Assembly: GCA_027311705.1 (NCBI GenBank)
Contig: DAICYJ010000053.1
Location: forward strand, 1 to 39,353
Direction: 5' to 3'
From: Novosphingobium sp.
GTDB lineage: Bacteria > Pseudomonadota > Alphaproteobacteria > Sphingomonadales > Sphingomonadaceae
DNA: 39,353 bases
Shown here: positions 27,990-36,026 of the stretch, piece by piece
How the letters are laid out: each line of letters starts with the position of its first letter
Position numbering within the stretch: the first letter of the stretch is position 1
Notes under the pieces: generated by a model
The model's input: only the letters and a program-made list of their open reading frames with translations
The model's database searches: none
What the model was told of the DNA's origin: nothing
Position numbers and translations under genes: made by a program

Positions 27990-28004
27990 AACTTGGGGCC
28001 ACCC

Positions 28005-29147
28005 TCACCCCTTCCGAAACGGCGTATATCCCCCCAGCGTCAGCACATCCTGCGCCACGCCCGCCCGCTCGCGTTCCAGAAAATCCGCCACCGCCCGCCG
28101 GAAACCCTTGTCGGCGATGTAATGCGCGGACCACGTCTGCACCGGTTCATACCCCCGCGCCAGCTTGTGCTGGCCTTGCGCGCCGGCCTCCACCCGCTGC
28201 AATCCCAAGGCGATCGCAGCATCGATGGCCTGATAATAGCATAGCTCGAAATGCAGGAACGGCTTGTCGATCACCGATCCCCAGTATCGGCCGTACAGCG
28301 CCTCGCCGCCGATGAAGTTCAGCGCGCCCGCCACCGGCACGTCGTCGATGAAAGCCAGCACCAGCAGGATGCGGTCGGCCATGCGCTCGCCCAGCAGGGT
28401 GAAGGCCGCCCGCGTCAGGTAGGGAGTGCCCCACTTGCGCGCGCCGGTGTCCTGATAGAATTGCCAGAACGCGTCCCAGTGTTCGGGCAGGATCGCCGCC
28501 CCGGTCAGCGCGCGGATCTCGACACCCTCCTGCGCCGCCGCGCGTTCCTTGCGCAGATTCTTGCGCTTGGCGGACGATAGCGCGCCGAGGAATTCGTCGA
28601 AGCTGGCATATCCCTGATTGCGCCAGTGGAACTGGATATCGGCGCGCGGTAGCCAGCCCGCCTCTTCGAACAGCGGCAGTTGCGCCGGCTCGATAAACGT
28701 GGCGTGGGCGGATGAAAGCCCGTTCTGTTCGCACAATTGCTCCGCCACGCGCAGCAGCGGCACCGCCAGATCGGGCCGCGCCGCATCGCCCTGCCCGGTC
28801 AGCAGGCGCGGGCCGGTGGCGGGGGTGAACGGCACGGCAATTTGCAGCTTGGGATAATAGTCACCGCCCGCCCGCTGCCACGCATCGGCCCAGCTATGAT
28901 CGAAAACATATTCACCCTGGCTGTGCCGCTTCAGATAAGCGGGCAGCGCAGCGACCGGTACGCCGGCCTCGTCCTCCACCACGATCGGCAGCGGCGACCA
29001 GCCGGACCGACCGCCGACGCTGCCCGATTCTTCCAGCAGCGACAGAAACATGTGGGATGTGAAGGGGTTATCGTCGCCCGCCAGCCGATCCCAATCGGCA
29101 GCGTCGATCTCCGCAACCGCCTGATGAATGCGCGCGGTGATGCTCAC
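28005..29147 (-). CDS. COG3146-type GNAT/FemAB-like N-acyltransferase
   Basis: NPFTSHMFLSLLEESGSVGGRSGWSPLPIVVEDEAGVPVAALPAYLKRHSQGEYVFDHSWADAWQRAGGDYYPKLQIAVPFTPATGPRLL is typical of this family. GTG start at 29147. Confidence 0.9.
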   Translation of the reverse strand: MSITARIHQAVAEIDAADWDRLAGDDNPFTSHMFLSLLEESGSVGGRSGWSPLPIVVEDEAGVPVAALPAYLKRHSQGEYVFDHSWADAWQRAGGDYYPKLQIAVPFTPATGPRLLTGQGDAARPDLAVPLLRVAEQLCEQNGLSSAHATFIEPAQLPLFEEAGWLPRADIQFHWRNQGYASFDEFLGALSSAKRKNLRKERAAAQEGVEIRALTGAAILPEHWDAFWQFYQDTGARKWGTPYLTRAAFTLLGERMADRILLVLAFIDDVPVAGALNFIGGEALYGRYWGSVIDKPFLHFELCYYQAIDAAIALGLQRVEAGAQGQHKLARGYEPVQTWSAHYIADKGFRRAVADFLERERAGVAQDVLTLGGYTPFRKG

Positions 29148-29917
29148 CCCAATCCCGCGCCTTCCGCGATCGGCGCATCGGCATGCGTCGCCGCCCGTTC
29201 TGCAAGATCGGCAGAGCGCACCGTCCACGTCAGGATCGGAAAGCCCCGGCGGCGTTGCGCCGCCGCAAACGGACTGGGCAGATCACGCACATCATACGCA
29301 AGGAAATCGGCCTGCGCATGCCAGAAGGCATATTGCCGGCGCACCCGCGCGAGCAGCGTGCGCTTGCCTTCCTCGGTCATTACCAGCCCATGGACCACGT
29401 GCGGCGAGTAGCGCTTAAACCAGCGCGAAACGCGCGGGTCGAAGCTCATCACTGCCACCGGGCCGCGATACCCTTCCAGCAGCCGGCGCACTGCGAGGCA
29501 CAGTGGCGCGACGCGCACCTCACGCTTCGATTTCACCTCGATCAGCAATGGCACCTGCCCGTTCACCTGGTCGAGCACCTGCCGCAGGCTGGGGATGGTG
29601 TCGGTGCTTCCCGCCAGCGCGATGGAGCCGATCTGGGTCACGCTACGGTCGAGCAATTCGCCCGTCTCGCCGGTCAGGCGGTCCAATTCCCAATCGTGGA
29701 ACACCACCGCCTGCCCGTCGCTGGTGCGCTGCACATCGCACTCGATGCCCAGCCCGCGCGCAATGGCGTTGGCAAAGGCCGTCGACGAGTTTTCAGGCGC
29801 ACCGGGCGCATGCAGACCCCGGTGCGCATAAGTGTGGCCTCGCAGCCAGCCGACGCGCTGCGCCGACGGAGCCGGCGCGAACCAGCGATCAAGCAGTGCG
29901 AACAGCAAAAACAGCAT
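29144..29917 (-). CDS. Glycerophosphodiester phosphodiesterase family protein
   Basis: YAHRGLHAPGAPENSSTAFANAIARGLGIECDVQRTSDGQAVVFHDWELDRLTGETG is the GDPD HR...ENS...E.D...HD motif set. Confidence 0.94.
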   Translation of the reverse strand: MLFLLFALLDRWFAPAPSAQRVGWLRGHTYAHRGLHAPGAPENSSTAFANAIARGLGIECDVQRTSDGQAVVFHDWELDRLTGETGELLDRSVTQIGSIALAGSTDTIPSLRQVLDQVNGQVPLLIEVKSKREVRVAPLCLAVRRLLEGYRGPVAVMSFDPRVSRWFKRYSPHVVHGLVMTEEGKRTLLARVRRQYAFWHAQADFLAYDVRDLPSPFAAAQRRRGFPILTWTVRSADLAERAATHADAPIAEGAGLG

Positions 29918-30374
29918 CAATTTCCACCGCAGCGCCCAAAGGCAGGACCGGAACGCCCACCGCGCTGCGCGCGTGACGTCCAATGTCGCCAAACGCGGCA
30001 ACCATCAATTCGGATGCACCGTTGGCCACTTTGGGCTGATCGGTAAACGTGCCGGTTGAACTGATGAAAGCGCCCAGCTTCACCACACGCTCGATCCGGT
30101 CGAGCGAACCCAGTGCAGCCTTGGCCTGTGCCAGCAGCATCAGCCCGCATGCCTGCGCGGCTGCGGCACCTTGTTCCAGCGATACGTCCTCGCCCAGCCG
30201 GCCAGTCACCAACTTGCCATCGATGAACGGCAACTGCCCGGAAACGTGGAGCAATCCGCCGGCCAGCACCGTCGGCACATAGGCGGCCACCGGCGCTGCC
30301 GGCTGCGGCAGCACGTGGCCGATTTCCGCCAACTTGTCGGCAACGGAATCGGCTGCGATGGTATCAGGCATCAT
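29889..30374 (-). CDS. RidA family (YjgF/YER057c/UK114-like) protein
   Basis: GGLLHVSGQLPFIDGKLVTGRLGEDVSLEQGAAAAQACGLMLLAQAKAALGSLDRIERVVKLGAFISST; terminal RSAVGVPVLPLGAAVEIDAVFAV. Confidence 0.93.
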   Translation of the reverse strand: MMPDTIAADSVADKLAEIGHVLPQPAAPVAAYVPTVLAGGLLHVSGQLPFIDGKLVTGRLGEDVSLEQGAAAAQACGLMLLAQAKAALGSLDRIERVVKLGAFISSTGTFTDQPKVANGASELMVAAFGDIGRHARSAVGVPVLPLGAAVEIDAVFAVRTA

Positions 30375-30996
30375 TCTCTCCGTGCATTTGCTTAACGATC
30401 CAGGGCAGCGCCTTGTCCCATGTATCGATCCGCGCATGGGCGTGGCCCGCTTCGTGCGCGCAATCGATATGCGGTGCAAGCAACGGCTCTCCGCACAAGT
30501 GCAGTCGGATCACTTCGGGGGTGATTTGCGACGCGGAATCATGATGCTGGGGCAGATCGTCGATAAACAGCGCGCGGCTCGGCTTGTATTCGTCCAGAAT
30601 CGCCCGCAGCGCCGGCCCTTTCGGCCCCGTGTTGGTGAACACGCGGACATCGATGCCCACATCCTGCAGCTGGCGGGCGCGCGCTTCGCGGCGTTCGTCG
30701 TTCAGGTTGGTCAGGATCACCACATCGGCGTTGCCGGCCAGCGTATTCATCGCATGGACCGCCCCGGCAATGGGCTGCTGCGTGTGCATCTGTGTATCGA
30801 AGAAGGCACCCAGAAGGCGCCAGATTTCCTTGGGCTCCACCAGTTCGCCCGATCCGGCATGGCGCATGGCCTTGCCGAAATCGTTGTGTTCCAGTGTAAA
30901 ATCGATGCCGTGGACGTCGGCCAGCCACGCCTTGTACGGCGCGACCATGTGCAGCAGCACTTCGTCGCAATCGCTGATGATCAGCGGGCGGCTCAT
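30364..30996 (-). CDS. HAD family hydrolase
   Basis: LIISDCDEVLLHMVAPYKAWL (DxD variant), VVILTNLNDERREAR, PSRALFIDDLPQHHDSA. Confidence 0.85.
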   Translation of the reverse strand: MSRPLIISDCDEVLLHMVAPYKAWLADVHGIDFTLEHNDFGKAMRHAGSGELVEPKEIWRLLGAFFDTQMHTQQPIAGAVHAMNTLAGNADVVILTNLNDERREARARQLQDVGIDVRVFTNTGPKGPALRAILDEYKPSRALFIDDLPQHHDSASQITPEVIRLHLCGEPLLAPHIDCAHEAGHAHARIDTWDKALPWIVKQMHGENDA

Positions 30997-31352
30997 GTCA
31001 GTTTCCTTCGGGCAGCAATGATATGTTCGGGCCTTATGTCGAGCGCGTCCGCCGCAGCGACAAGGTCCGATTCCTGATTGGCGAGAAAATCGAGCACTGC
31101 GCCCAGAATGGACGAATCCGAAAGACCTTCCCGCAACGCTTCGGGGGTAAGCCCGGTCAGCGCGAGAAAGCGATCAGCGCGCGCTTCGTCGGAAAGCACC
31201 CAGCCGAGCGCCTGCAACGCCAGCGCGGCGGGATCGGGCAGGGAAACGGGCTCGCGGATGATTGTCAGGGCCTTTCCGGGGCAATAGACGTGCGGTGGGG
31301 TGTTGTTAGGTGGCGTTCGGGTTTGGTTCGGGATACGGTCGGTCAGTGACAA
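30993..31352 (-). CDS. DUF3572 domain-containing protein (start codon uncertain)
   Basis: ALQALGWVLSDEARADRFLALTGLTPEALREGLSDSSILGAVLDFLANQESDLVAAADALDIRPEHIIAARRKL. The listed N-terminus overlaps the divK start and is probably too long. Confidence 0.8.
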   Translation of the reverse strand: MSLTDRIPNQTRTPPNNTPPHVYCPGKALTIIREPVSLPDPAALALQALGWVLSDEARADRFLALTGLTPEALREGLSDSSILGAVLDFLANQESDLVAAADALDIRPEHIIAARRKLT

Positions 31353-31708
31353 AAAGAATTATGGTTGTCGAGGACAACGACCTCAACCGCAAGCTGTTCT
31401 GCGACTTGCTGAAGGCCAACGGCTTTACCGTCGAGCCGGTGGCGGATGGACGTGAAGCTATTGAAACTGCACGCATTTTTGTGCCGGAATTGATCATCAT
31501 GGACATCCAGATGCCCAATGTGTCAGGTCTGGAACTGATCGAGATCCTCAAGAACGACGAAGCCCTGCGCGCGATTCCGGTGCTAGCGGTTACCGCCTAT
31601 GCCGCCAAGGGCGATGAGGACCGCATCCGCGATGCAGGGGCAGAGGGCTACTTGGCGAAGCCGGTGTCGATCGGGCCGTTCATGCAGGCGGTAAGAAAGC
31701 TTATCTGA
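31346..31708 (+). CDS. divK: Single-domain response regulator DivK
   Basis: VTKRIMVVEDNDLNRKLFCDLLKANGFTVEPVADGREAIETARIFVPELIIMDIQMPNVSGLELIEILKNDEALRAIPVLAVTAYAAKGDEDRIRDAGAEGYLAKPVSI. GTG start. Confidence 0.95.
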   Translation: MTKRIMVVEDNDLNRKLFCDLLKANGFTVEPVADGREAIETARIFVPELIIMDIQMPNVSGLELIEILKNDEALRAIPVLAVTAYAAKGDEDRIRDAGAEGYLAKPVSIGPFMQAVRKLI

Positions 31709-31715
31709 CAAATAC

Positions 31716-32315
31716 TTAGTGCGTGATGATGGGCAAGACATGCTCAAGCAGGAACATGAGCAGCGTAGCGCACAATCCGGCGATGAAAATACCATATGCC
31801 ATTGTTAGATAACGATATTTCTTGCGCTGGAGCACTTGTCCACCCTGATAAATATCGTGCAGCATCGTGCGGAAAACCGTTTCATCAGCGCGCATGTCCG
31901 TCAGCAGGCTTTCGGTCCATGCGTTTTCGTCCATTGCAGAAAAAACGCCGAAGAACAGTCGGTTAGGCTGAGAAATCTTCGCTCCGGCCGCAGGCTTTCC
32001 ACCGATCGAAGGCAGCACCGCAATCACCGCGCATAGCGCCGAAGCAAAGGCAAAGCACGCCAGCACGATCACCGACCAAGACAGCGGCCCATTCCGGGCC
32101 TGTCCGACGGCAATCGAAAAAACGACGAACGTTGCGCCCATCAGGATCGAGGCCTTGCTATCGGCCATTTGGCTAAGCGTGAGTTGCATCTGCTGGACTG
32201 TTCTGACCAAGTGTATGGCATGGTTAGAAAATCCCGAAGGTGATAGCACCGATGGCGTGGCTGGCACGGGTACTGCGTCGGGCCGTTTTTCATCCACCAA
32301 GGTGTTCTTCTCCAT
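31716..32315 (-). CDS. Pycsar-effector-like (PycTM / DUF5706) membrane protein
   Basis: LVRTVQQMQLTLSQMADSKASILMGATFVVFSIAVGQ, LFFGVFSAMDENAWTESLLTDMRADETVFRTMLHDIYQGGQVLQRKKYRYLTMAYGIFIAGLCATLLMFL. The A(D)xKAsIL motif and TM pattern match PycTM-like proteins as I recall them. Confidence 0.7.
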   Translation of the reverse strand: MEKNTLVDEKRPDAVPVPATPSVLSPSGFSNHAIHLVRTVQQMQLTLSQMADSKASILMGATFVVFSIAVGQARNGPLSWSVIVLACFAFASALCAVIAVLPSIGGKPAAGAKISQPNRLFFGVFSAMDENAWTESLLTDMRADETVFRTMLHDIYQGGQVLQRKKYRYLTMAYGIFIAGLCATLLMFLLEHVLPIITH

Positions 32316-32446
32316 GTGCAATGACCAGGTCACCACAATTCGACGGGGGATGACACAGTGGCACAGCGCTTGACAAGCGGGGCCACTCGCCGCTTTTCAG
32401 CCGCATTGATACGGCAGGGGCGTTTCCTGCACTTTGGAGAATACCG

Positions 32447-32686
32447 ATGGACCGCGCCGAAACCGCCGCAAGGATCGCGGAGCTGATCGACCCCTTCAAC
32501 AAGAAGGGCATCGAAATCACTGATAACACAAGCTTTGCCGGCGATCTCGAATGGGACAGCCTGACCGTGATGGACTTCGTCGCCGCGATCGAGGACGAGT
32601 TCGATATCATCATCAGCATGAACCAGCAGGCCGAGATCGAGACGTATGGCCAGCTGGTTGATGCCGTGATCAAACTGCAGGGTTAA
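32447..32686 (+). CDS. Acyl carrier protein (sphingolipid-associated)
   Basis: 79 aa; TSFAGDLEWDSLTVMDFVAAIEDEFDIII with phosphopantetheine-Ser context; directly upstream of spt. Confidence 0.92.
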   Translation: MDRAETAARIAELIDPFNKKGIEITDNTSFAGDLEWDSLTVMDFVAAIEDEFDIIISMNQQAEIETYGQLVDAVIKLQG

Positions 32687-32692
32687 GCCAGA

Positions 32693-33892
32693 ATGTCCGA
32701 TCTTTTCAGCAAGTTCGACCCGCTGATCCAGCAGCGCCAGGCCCTGCTTGATACCGGCGTGACCGATCCGTTCGGGCTGGTGATGGAGCGCGTGATCTCG
32801 CCCACCGTGGCAGTATGCAGCGGCCGCGAAACGATCCTGCTCGGCACCTACAACTACATGGGCATGACCTTCGACCCCGATGTGATCGCGGCGGGGAAGC
32901 AGGCGCTCGACGACTTCGGCGCAGGCACCACCGGCAGCCGCGTTCTCAACGGAACCTACGCCGGGCACCGGGCGGTTGAGGAGGCGTTGAAGGATTTCTA
33001 CGCCATGGACCATGCCATGGTGTTTTCCACCGGATATCAGGCGAACCTGGGCATTATCAGCACGATTGCCGGCAAGGGCGACTACATCGTGCTCGACATC
33101 GACAGCCACGCCAGCATCTGGGACGGCTGCAAGATGGGCGATGCCGAAGTGGTGCCGTTCAAGCACAACGACATCGAGGCGATGGAAAAGCGCCTGAAAC
33201 GCATTCCCGAAGGCGCGGGCAAGCTGGTGGTGCTGGAAGGCGTCTATTCGATGCTGGGCGATATCGCCCCGCTGAAGGAAATGATCCGCGTCGCCAAGGA
33301 AAATGGCGCGATGGTGCTGGTCGATGAAGCGCATTCGATGGGTTTCATCGGGCCGAACGGGCGCGGCGTGGCGGAAGATCAGGGCTGCCTCGACGACGTG
33401 GACTTCGTGATCGGCACGTTTTCCAAGTCGGTCGGCACGGTAGGCGGTTTCTGCGTTTCCAACCATCCGAAGTTCGAGATCCTGCGGCTGGTCTGCCGGC
33501 CTTATGTGTTCACCGCCAGCCTGCCGCCGAGCGTGGTAGCGACCGCCGCGACATCGATCCGCAAGCTGATGCATGGCGAGGCAAAGCGCGCGCACTTATG
33601 GGAAAATTCGCGCACGCTGCACAAGGGCCTGCGCGATCTGGGCTTCAAGCTTGGCACGCCAGAGCCACAGAGCGCGATCATCGCGGTGATCATGCCCGAT
33701 CTGGAGCGCGGCGCTGGCATGTGGGAAGCGCTGCTGAACGAGGGGCTGTACGTGAACCTTGCGCGTCCGCCAGCGACCCCGGCAGGCATGACGCTGCTGC
33801 GCTGCTCGCTGTGCGCAGAACATTCGGCGGAGCAGGTGCAGACGATCATCGGAATGTTCGAACGCGCGGGCAAGGCTGTGGGTATCATCTGA
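32693..33892 (+). CDS. spt: Serine palmitoyltransferase
   Basis: ILLGTYNYMGMTFDPDVIAAGKQALDDFGAGTTGSRVLNGTYAGHRAVE, LVVLEGVYSMLGDIAPLKEM, LVDEAHSMGFIGPNGRG, GTFSKSVGTVGGFCVSNHPKFE closely resemble recalled Sphingomonas SPT sequence. Confidence 0.96.
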   Translation: MSDLFSKFDPLIQQRQALLDTGVTDPFGLVMERVISPTVAVCSGRETILLGTYNYMGMTFDPDVIAAGKQALDDFGAGTTGSRVLNGTYAGHRAVEEALKDFYAMDHAMVFSTGYQANLGIISTIAGKGDYIVLDIDSHASIWDGCKMGDAEVVPFKHNDIEAMEKRLKRIPEGAGKLVVLEGVYSMLGDIAPLKEMIRVAKENGAMVLVDEAHSMGFIGPNGRGVAEDQGCLDDVDFVIGTFSKSVGTVGGFCVSNHPKFEILRLVCRPYVFTASLPPSVVATAATSIRKLMHGEAKRAHLWENSRTLHKGLRDLGFKLGTPEPQSAIIAVIMPDLERGAGMWEALLNEGLYVNLARPPATPAGMTLLRCSLCAEHSAEQVQTIIGMFERAGKAVGII

Positions 33893-34674
33893 TGAAGGCG
33901 GTGCGGGGTGTGTTGATCGCGGCGGGATTGCTCGCCGCGATGCCGGTGCATGCGCAAGGCGCGGCAACGATCACGTTGCCGGCTAACACCGCACCGGAGG
34001 GCATGGTGGAGCAGCCGTGCCCCGAAGGATCGGCGCGCCTACAACCGCAGGCCGACTGGGCCTGGCTTTGCAGGTATCAAGCGCAGAACCGGCTGCTGGG
34101 TAGCCGGCCGCGCGTGGTGTTTATCGGCGATTCGATCACCGAGTTCTGGCTGCCGAAATCGCCGGCACTGTTCGCGGGCGGCACCATTGACCGGGGGATC
34201 AGCGGGCAGACCAGCCCGCAAATCCTGTTGCGGTTCTATCAGGACGTGATCGCCCTGCGACCGCGCGTGGTTCACATCATGATCGGCACCAACGATCTTG
34301 CCGGTAACACCGGGCTGAACAGTCCTGAGGAATTTACCAACAACATCAAGGCAATGACTGATCTGGCGCAAGCCAACGGGATTGCCATGGCGATCGGATC
34401 GATCCCGCCGGCGACGCGATTTCCGTGGAAGCCGGCGCTGACACCGGCGGCGCAAATTGTAGTGCTCAATCGGTGGCTGGCGGATTTCGCAAAGGCACGC
34501 GGAGCGGTGTTCGCCGATTATTATGCGGTGCTGGCGGACGAGCAGGGTGCGATGAAGCCGGGGTTTTCGGGCGACGGGGTGCACCCCACGGCGGCCGGCT
34601 ATGCCGCGATGGAACCGGTGGCTCGCAAGGCCATTGCCGAGGCGCTGAGGCTGCCAGGCAAGCAGCGCCGATAG
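33892..34674 (+). CDS. SGNH/GDSL hydrolase family protein, secreted
   Basis: Signal peptide MKAVRGVLIAAGLLAAMPVHAQ; VVFIGDSITEFW (block I), MIGTNDLAGN (block III), DGVHPTAAGYAAM (block V). Confidence 0.93.
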   Translation: MKAVRGVLIAAGLLAAMPVHAQGAATITLPANTAPEGMVEQPCPEGSARLQPQADWAWLCRYQAQNRLLGSRPRVVFIGDSITEFWLPKSPALFAGGTIDRGISGQTSPQILLRFYQDVIALRPRVVHIMIGTNDLAGNTGLNSPEEFTNNIKAMTDLAQANGIAMAIGSIPPATRFPWKPALTPAAQIVVLNRWLADFAKARGAVFADYYAVLADEQGAMKPGFSGDGVHPTAAGYAAMEPVARKAIAEALRLPGKQRR

Positions 34675-34701
34675 GCATTTGATGGTTCTGTACTCAACAA
34701 G

Positions 34702-34730
34702 CGCGGCCCTTCGACAAGCTTCGGGTGGAC
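34702..34730. repeat. Degenerate sphingomonad-type interspersed repeat (CGGCCCTTCGACAAGCTTCGGGTGGACGG)
   Basis: Single copy in the window; resembles the recalled CCTTCGACAAGCTCAGGGTGAGCGG-type motif. Intergenic. Confidence 0.4.
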
Positions 34731-34765
34731 GGATTTCGTTTGCCGGCTTTTAGGAAATTCCCCCC

Positions 34766-35038
34766 TTAGTTCAGCGTGATAATGCCATTTACCGCGCGGT
34801 ATTCCTGTGGGCCGATGAGGCGGTTATGCGCCACGCGGATTGAGTGGAGCGCGGCTTCGATTTCGCGGCGCCAGTGATCGAGGAAGCGTTCGAGGCGGGG
34901 GAAACGCGGGGCCAGATCATATTGCTGAAAAGCGAACATCTGCAGCAGGCTGGGATGATCGGGCAGGTAATAGTGGATCTGGATCGTGGTGAGGCCGTAG
35001 CCTTCGATCTGCCGCGTGAAATCGACATCTGCCGCCAT
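34766..35038 (-). CDS. usg: Usg family protein
   Basis: MAADVDFTRQIEGYGLTTIQIHYYLPDHPSLLQMFAFQQYDLAPRFPRLERFLDHWRREIEAALHSIRVAH; SD AGGAGGG upstream. Confidence 0.85.
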   Translation of the reverse strand: MAADVDFTRQIEGYGLTTIQIHYYLPDHPSLLQMFAFQQYDLAPRFPRLERFLDHWRREIEAALHSIRVAHNRLIGPQEYRAVNGIITLN

Positions 35039-35061
35039 TCGCTTCCCTCCTATCAGATGAG

Positions 35062-35092
35062 GAGGCCTGGCCGGGCGAAACGGTCAGGCCTC
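35062..35092. promoter_or_regulatory. Hairpin in the usg leader
   Basis: GAGGCCTG...CAGGCCTC 8-bp arms plus 3 further inner pairs across one mismatch, 24-54 nt upstream of the usg start. Confidence 0.35.
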
Positions 35093-35180
35093 GAAAAACC
35101 TGAAGTTGACTCGCCAAGGATCGCACAAACCAGATTGGCGTCAAGAGCGGGCAGTCACCCTTGTTTGGGAAAGGAATTCT

Positions 35181-35819
35181 TCAGGAAGCGGCGAGGGTGG
35201 CGTGGGCGCACTTTTCCTGGGCAGCCTTGTTCCCGCCACCGCCAAGCATGGTCGCCGCGACGAAGCCGGCAATAACGAGCACGACGAAGCCGACAGTGAC
35301 AAGGCCAAGATACTTGTCGATGAAGCGCTTGATCGGTGCACCGAACAGGCGGAACAGCACGCCGACGACCATGAAGCTGATCGAGCGGGAAACCAGACTG
35401 GCGAGAATAAACGGCACCAGCGGCATCGAAATGAAGCCGGCGGTGATCGTCAGCAGCTTGAACGGGATAGGCGTGGCACCCTTGATGACGATGATCTCGA
35501 CCCCGTATTCGCGCAGATAGCAGGCGGCGCGGGGGAAGCTTTCGGTCAGGTGCAGGGCCGCAAGGAGCTGCGTGCCGACGCTATCGTACAGGAAGTGACC
35601 GATCGCATAGCCGAGCATACCGCCCAGAACCGAGGCAATGGTGGCGATGGCAGCGAAACGCACGGCCTTTTTTGGGTCGGCAAGGCACATCAGGCCCAGC
35701 AGCGGATGCGGCGGGACCGGGAAGAAGCTGGCCTCCATGAAGGCGAACAGCGCCAGCCACCATTCGGCCTGCGGGTGGGCGGCCTTGGCCATCGTCCAGT
35801 TGTAGAGGCGGCGAAGCAT
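35181..35819 (-). CDS. VTT/SNARE-associated domain (YqaA/DedA-like) membrane protein
   Basis: WWLALFAFMEASFFPVPPHPLLGLMCLADPKKAVRFAAIATIASVLGGMLGYAIG...IIVIKGATPIPFKLLTITAGFISMP. Confidence 0.9.
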   Translation of the reverse strand: MLRRLYNWTMAKAAHPQAEWWLALFAFMEASFFPVPPHPLLGLMCLADPKKAVRFAAIATIASVLGGMLGYAIGHFLYDSVGTQLLAALHLTESFPRAACYLREYGVEIIVIKGATPIPFKLLTITAGFISMPLVPFILASLVSRSISFMVVGVLFRLFGAPIKRFIDKYLGLVTVGFVVLVIAGFVAATMLGGGGNKAAQEKCAHATLAAS

Positions 35820-35914
35820 CGGTCGGTCAACTCGCTTGGTTGCACTGCGGCATTAGGCGAGCCGGCGGGAAAGCGCCAGTCGATGCACGAACTAACCTGA
35901 TTGGTACATTTTTC

Positions 35915-35943
35915 TTGACATCGTGACGCTGTTTCAGTACAAA
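35915..35943 (+). promoter_or_regulatory. Candidate sigma70-type promoter upstream of the GTA-like cluster
   Basis: TTGACA-17 nt-TACAAA, about 84 nt upstream of the TerS-like ATG. Confidence 0.4.
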
Positions 35944-36026
35944 ACATGAACATCGCAAAGGATCGAGTCGCTGCCCCCACCGGCGGCTCTGCTCCCTGCC
36001 CCGGTCATTGAAAGCGAGGATGGTGC

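Noticed and set aside
27500-28000. CRISPR-like array
   Set aside because: Only three repeats, mixed orientation, unequal spacing and a gene between two of them; no cas genes. Not a CRISPR.
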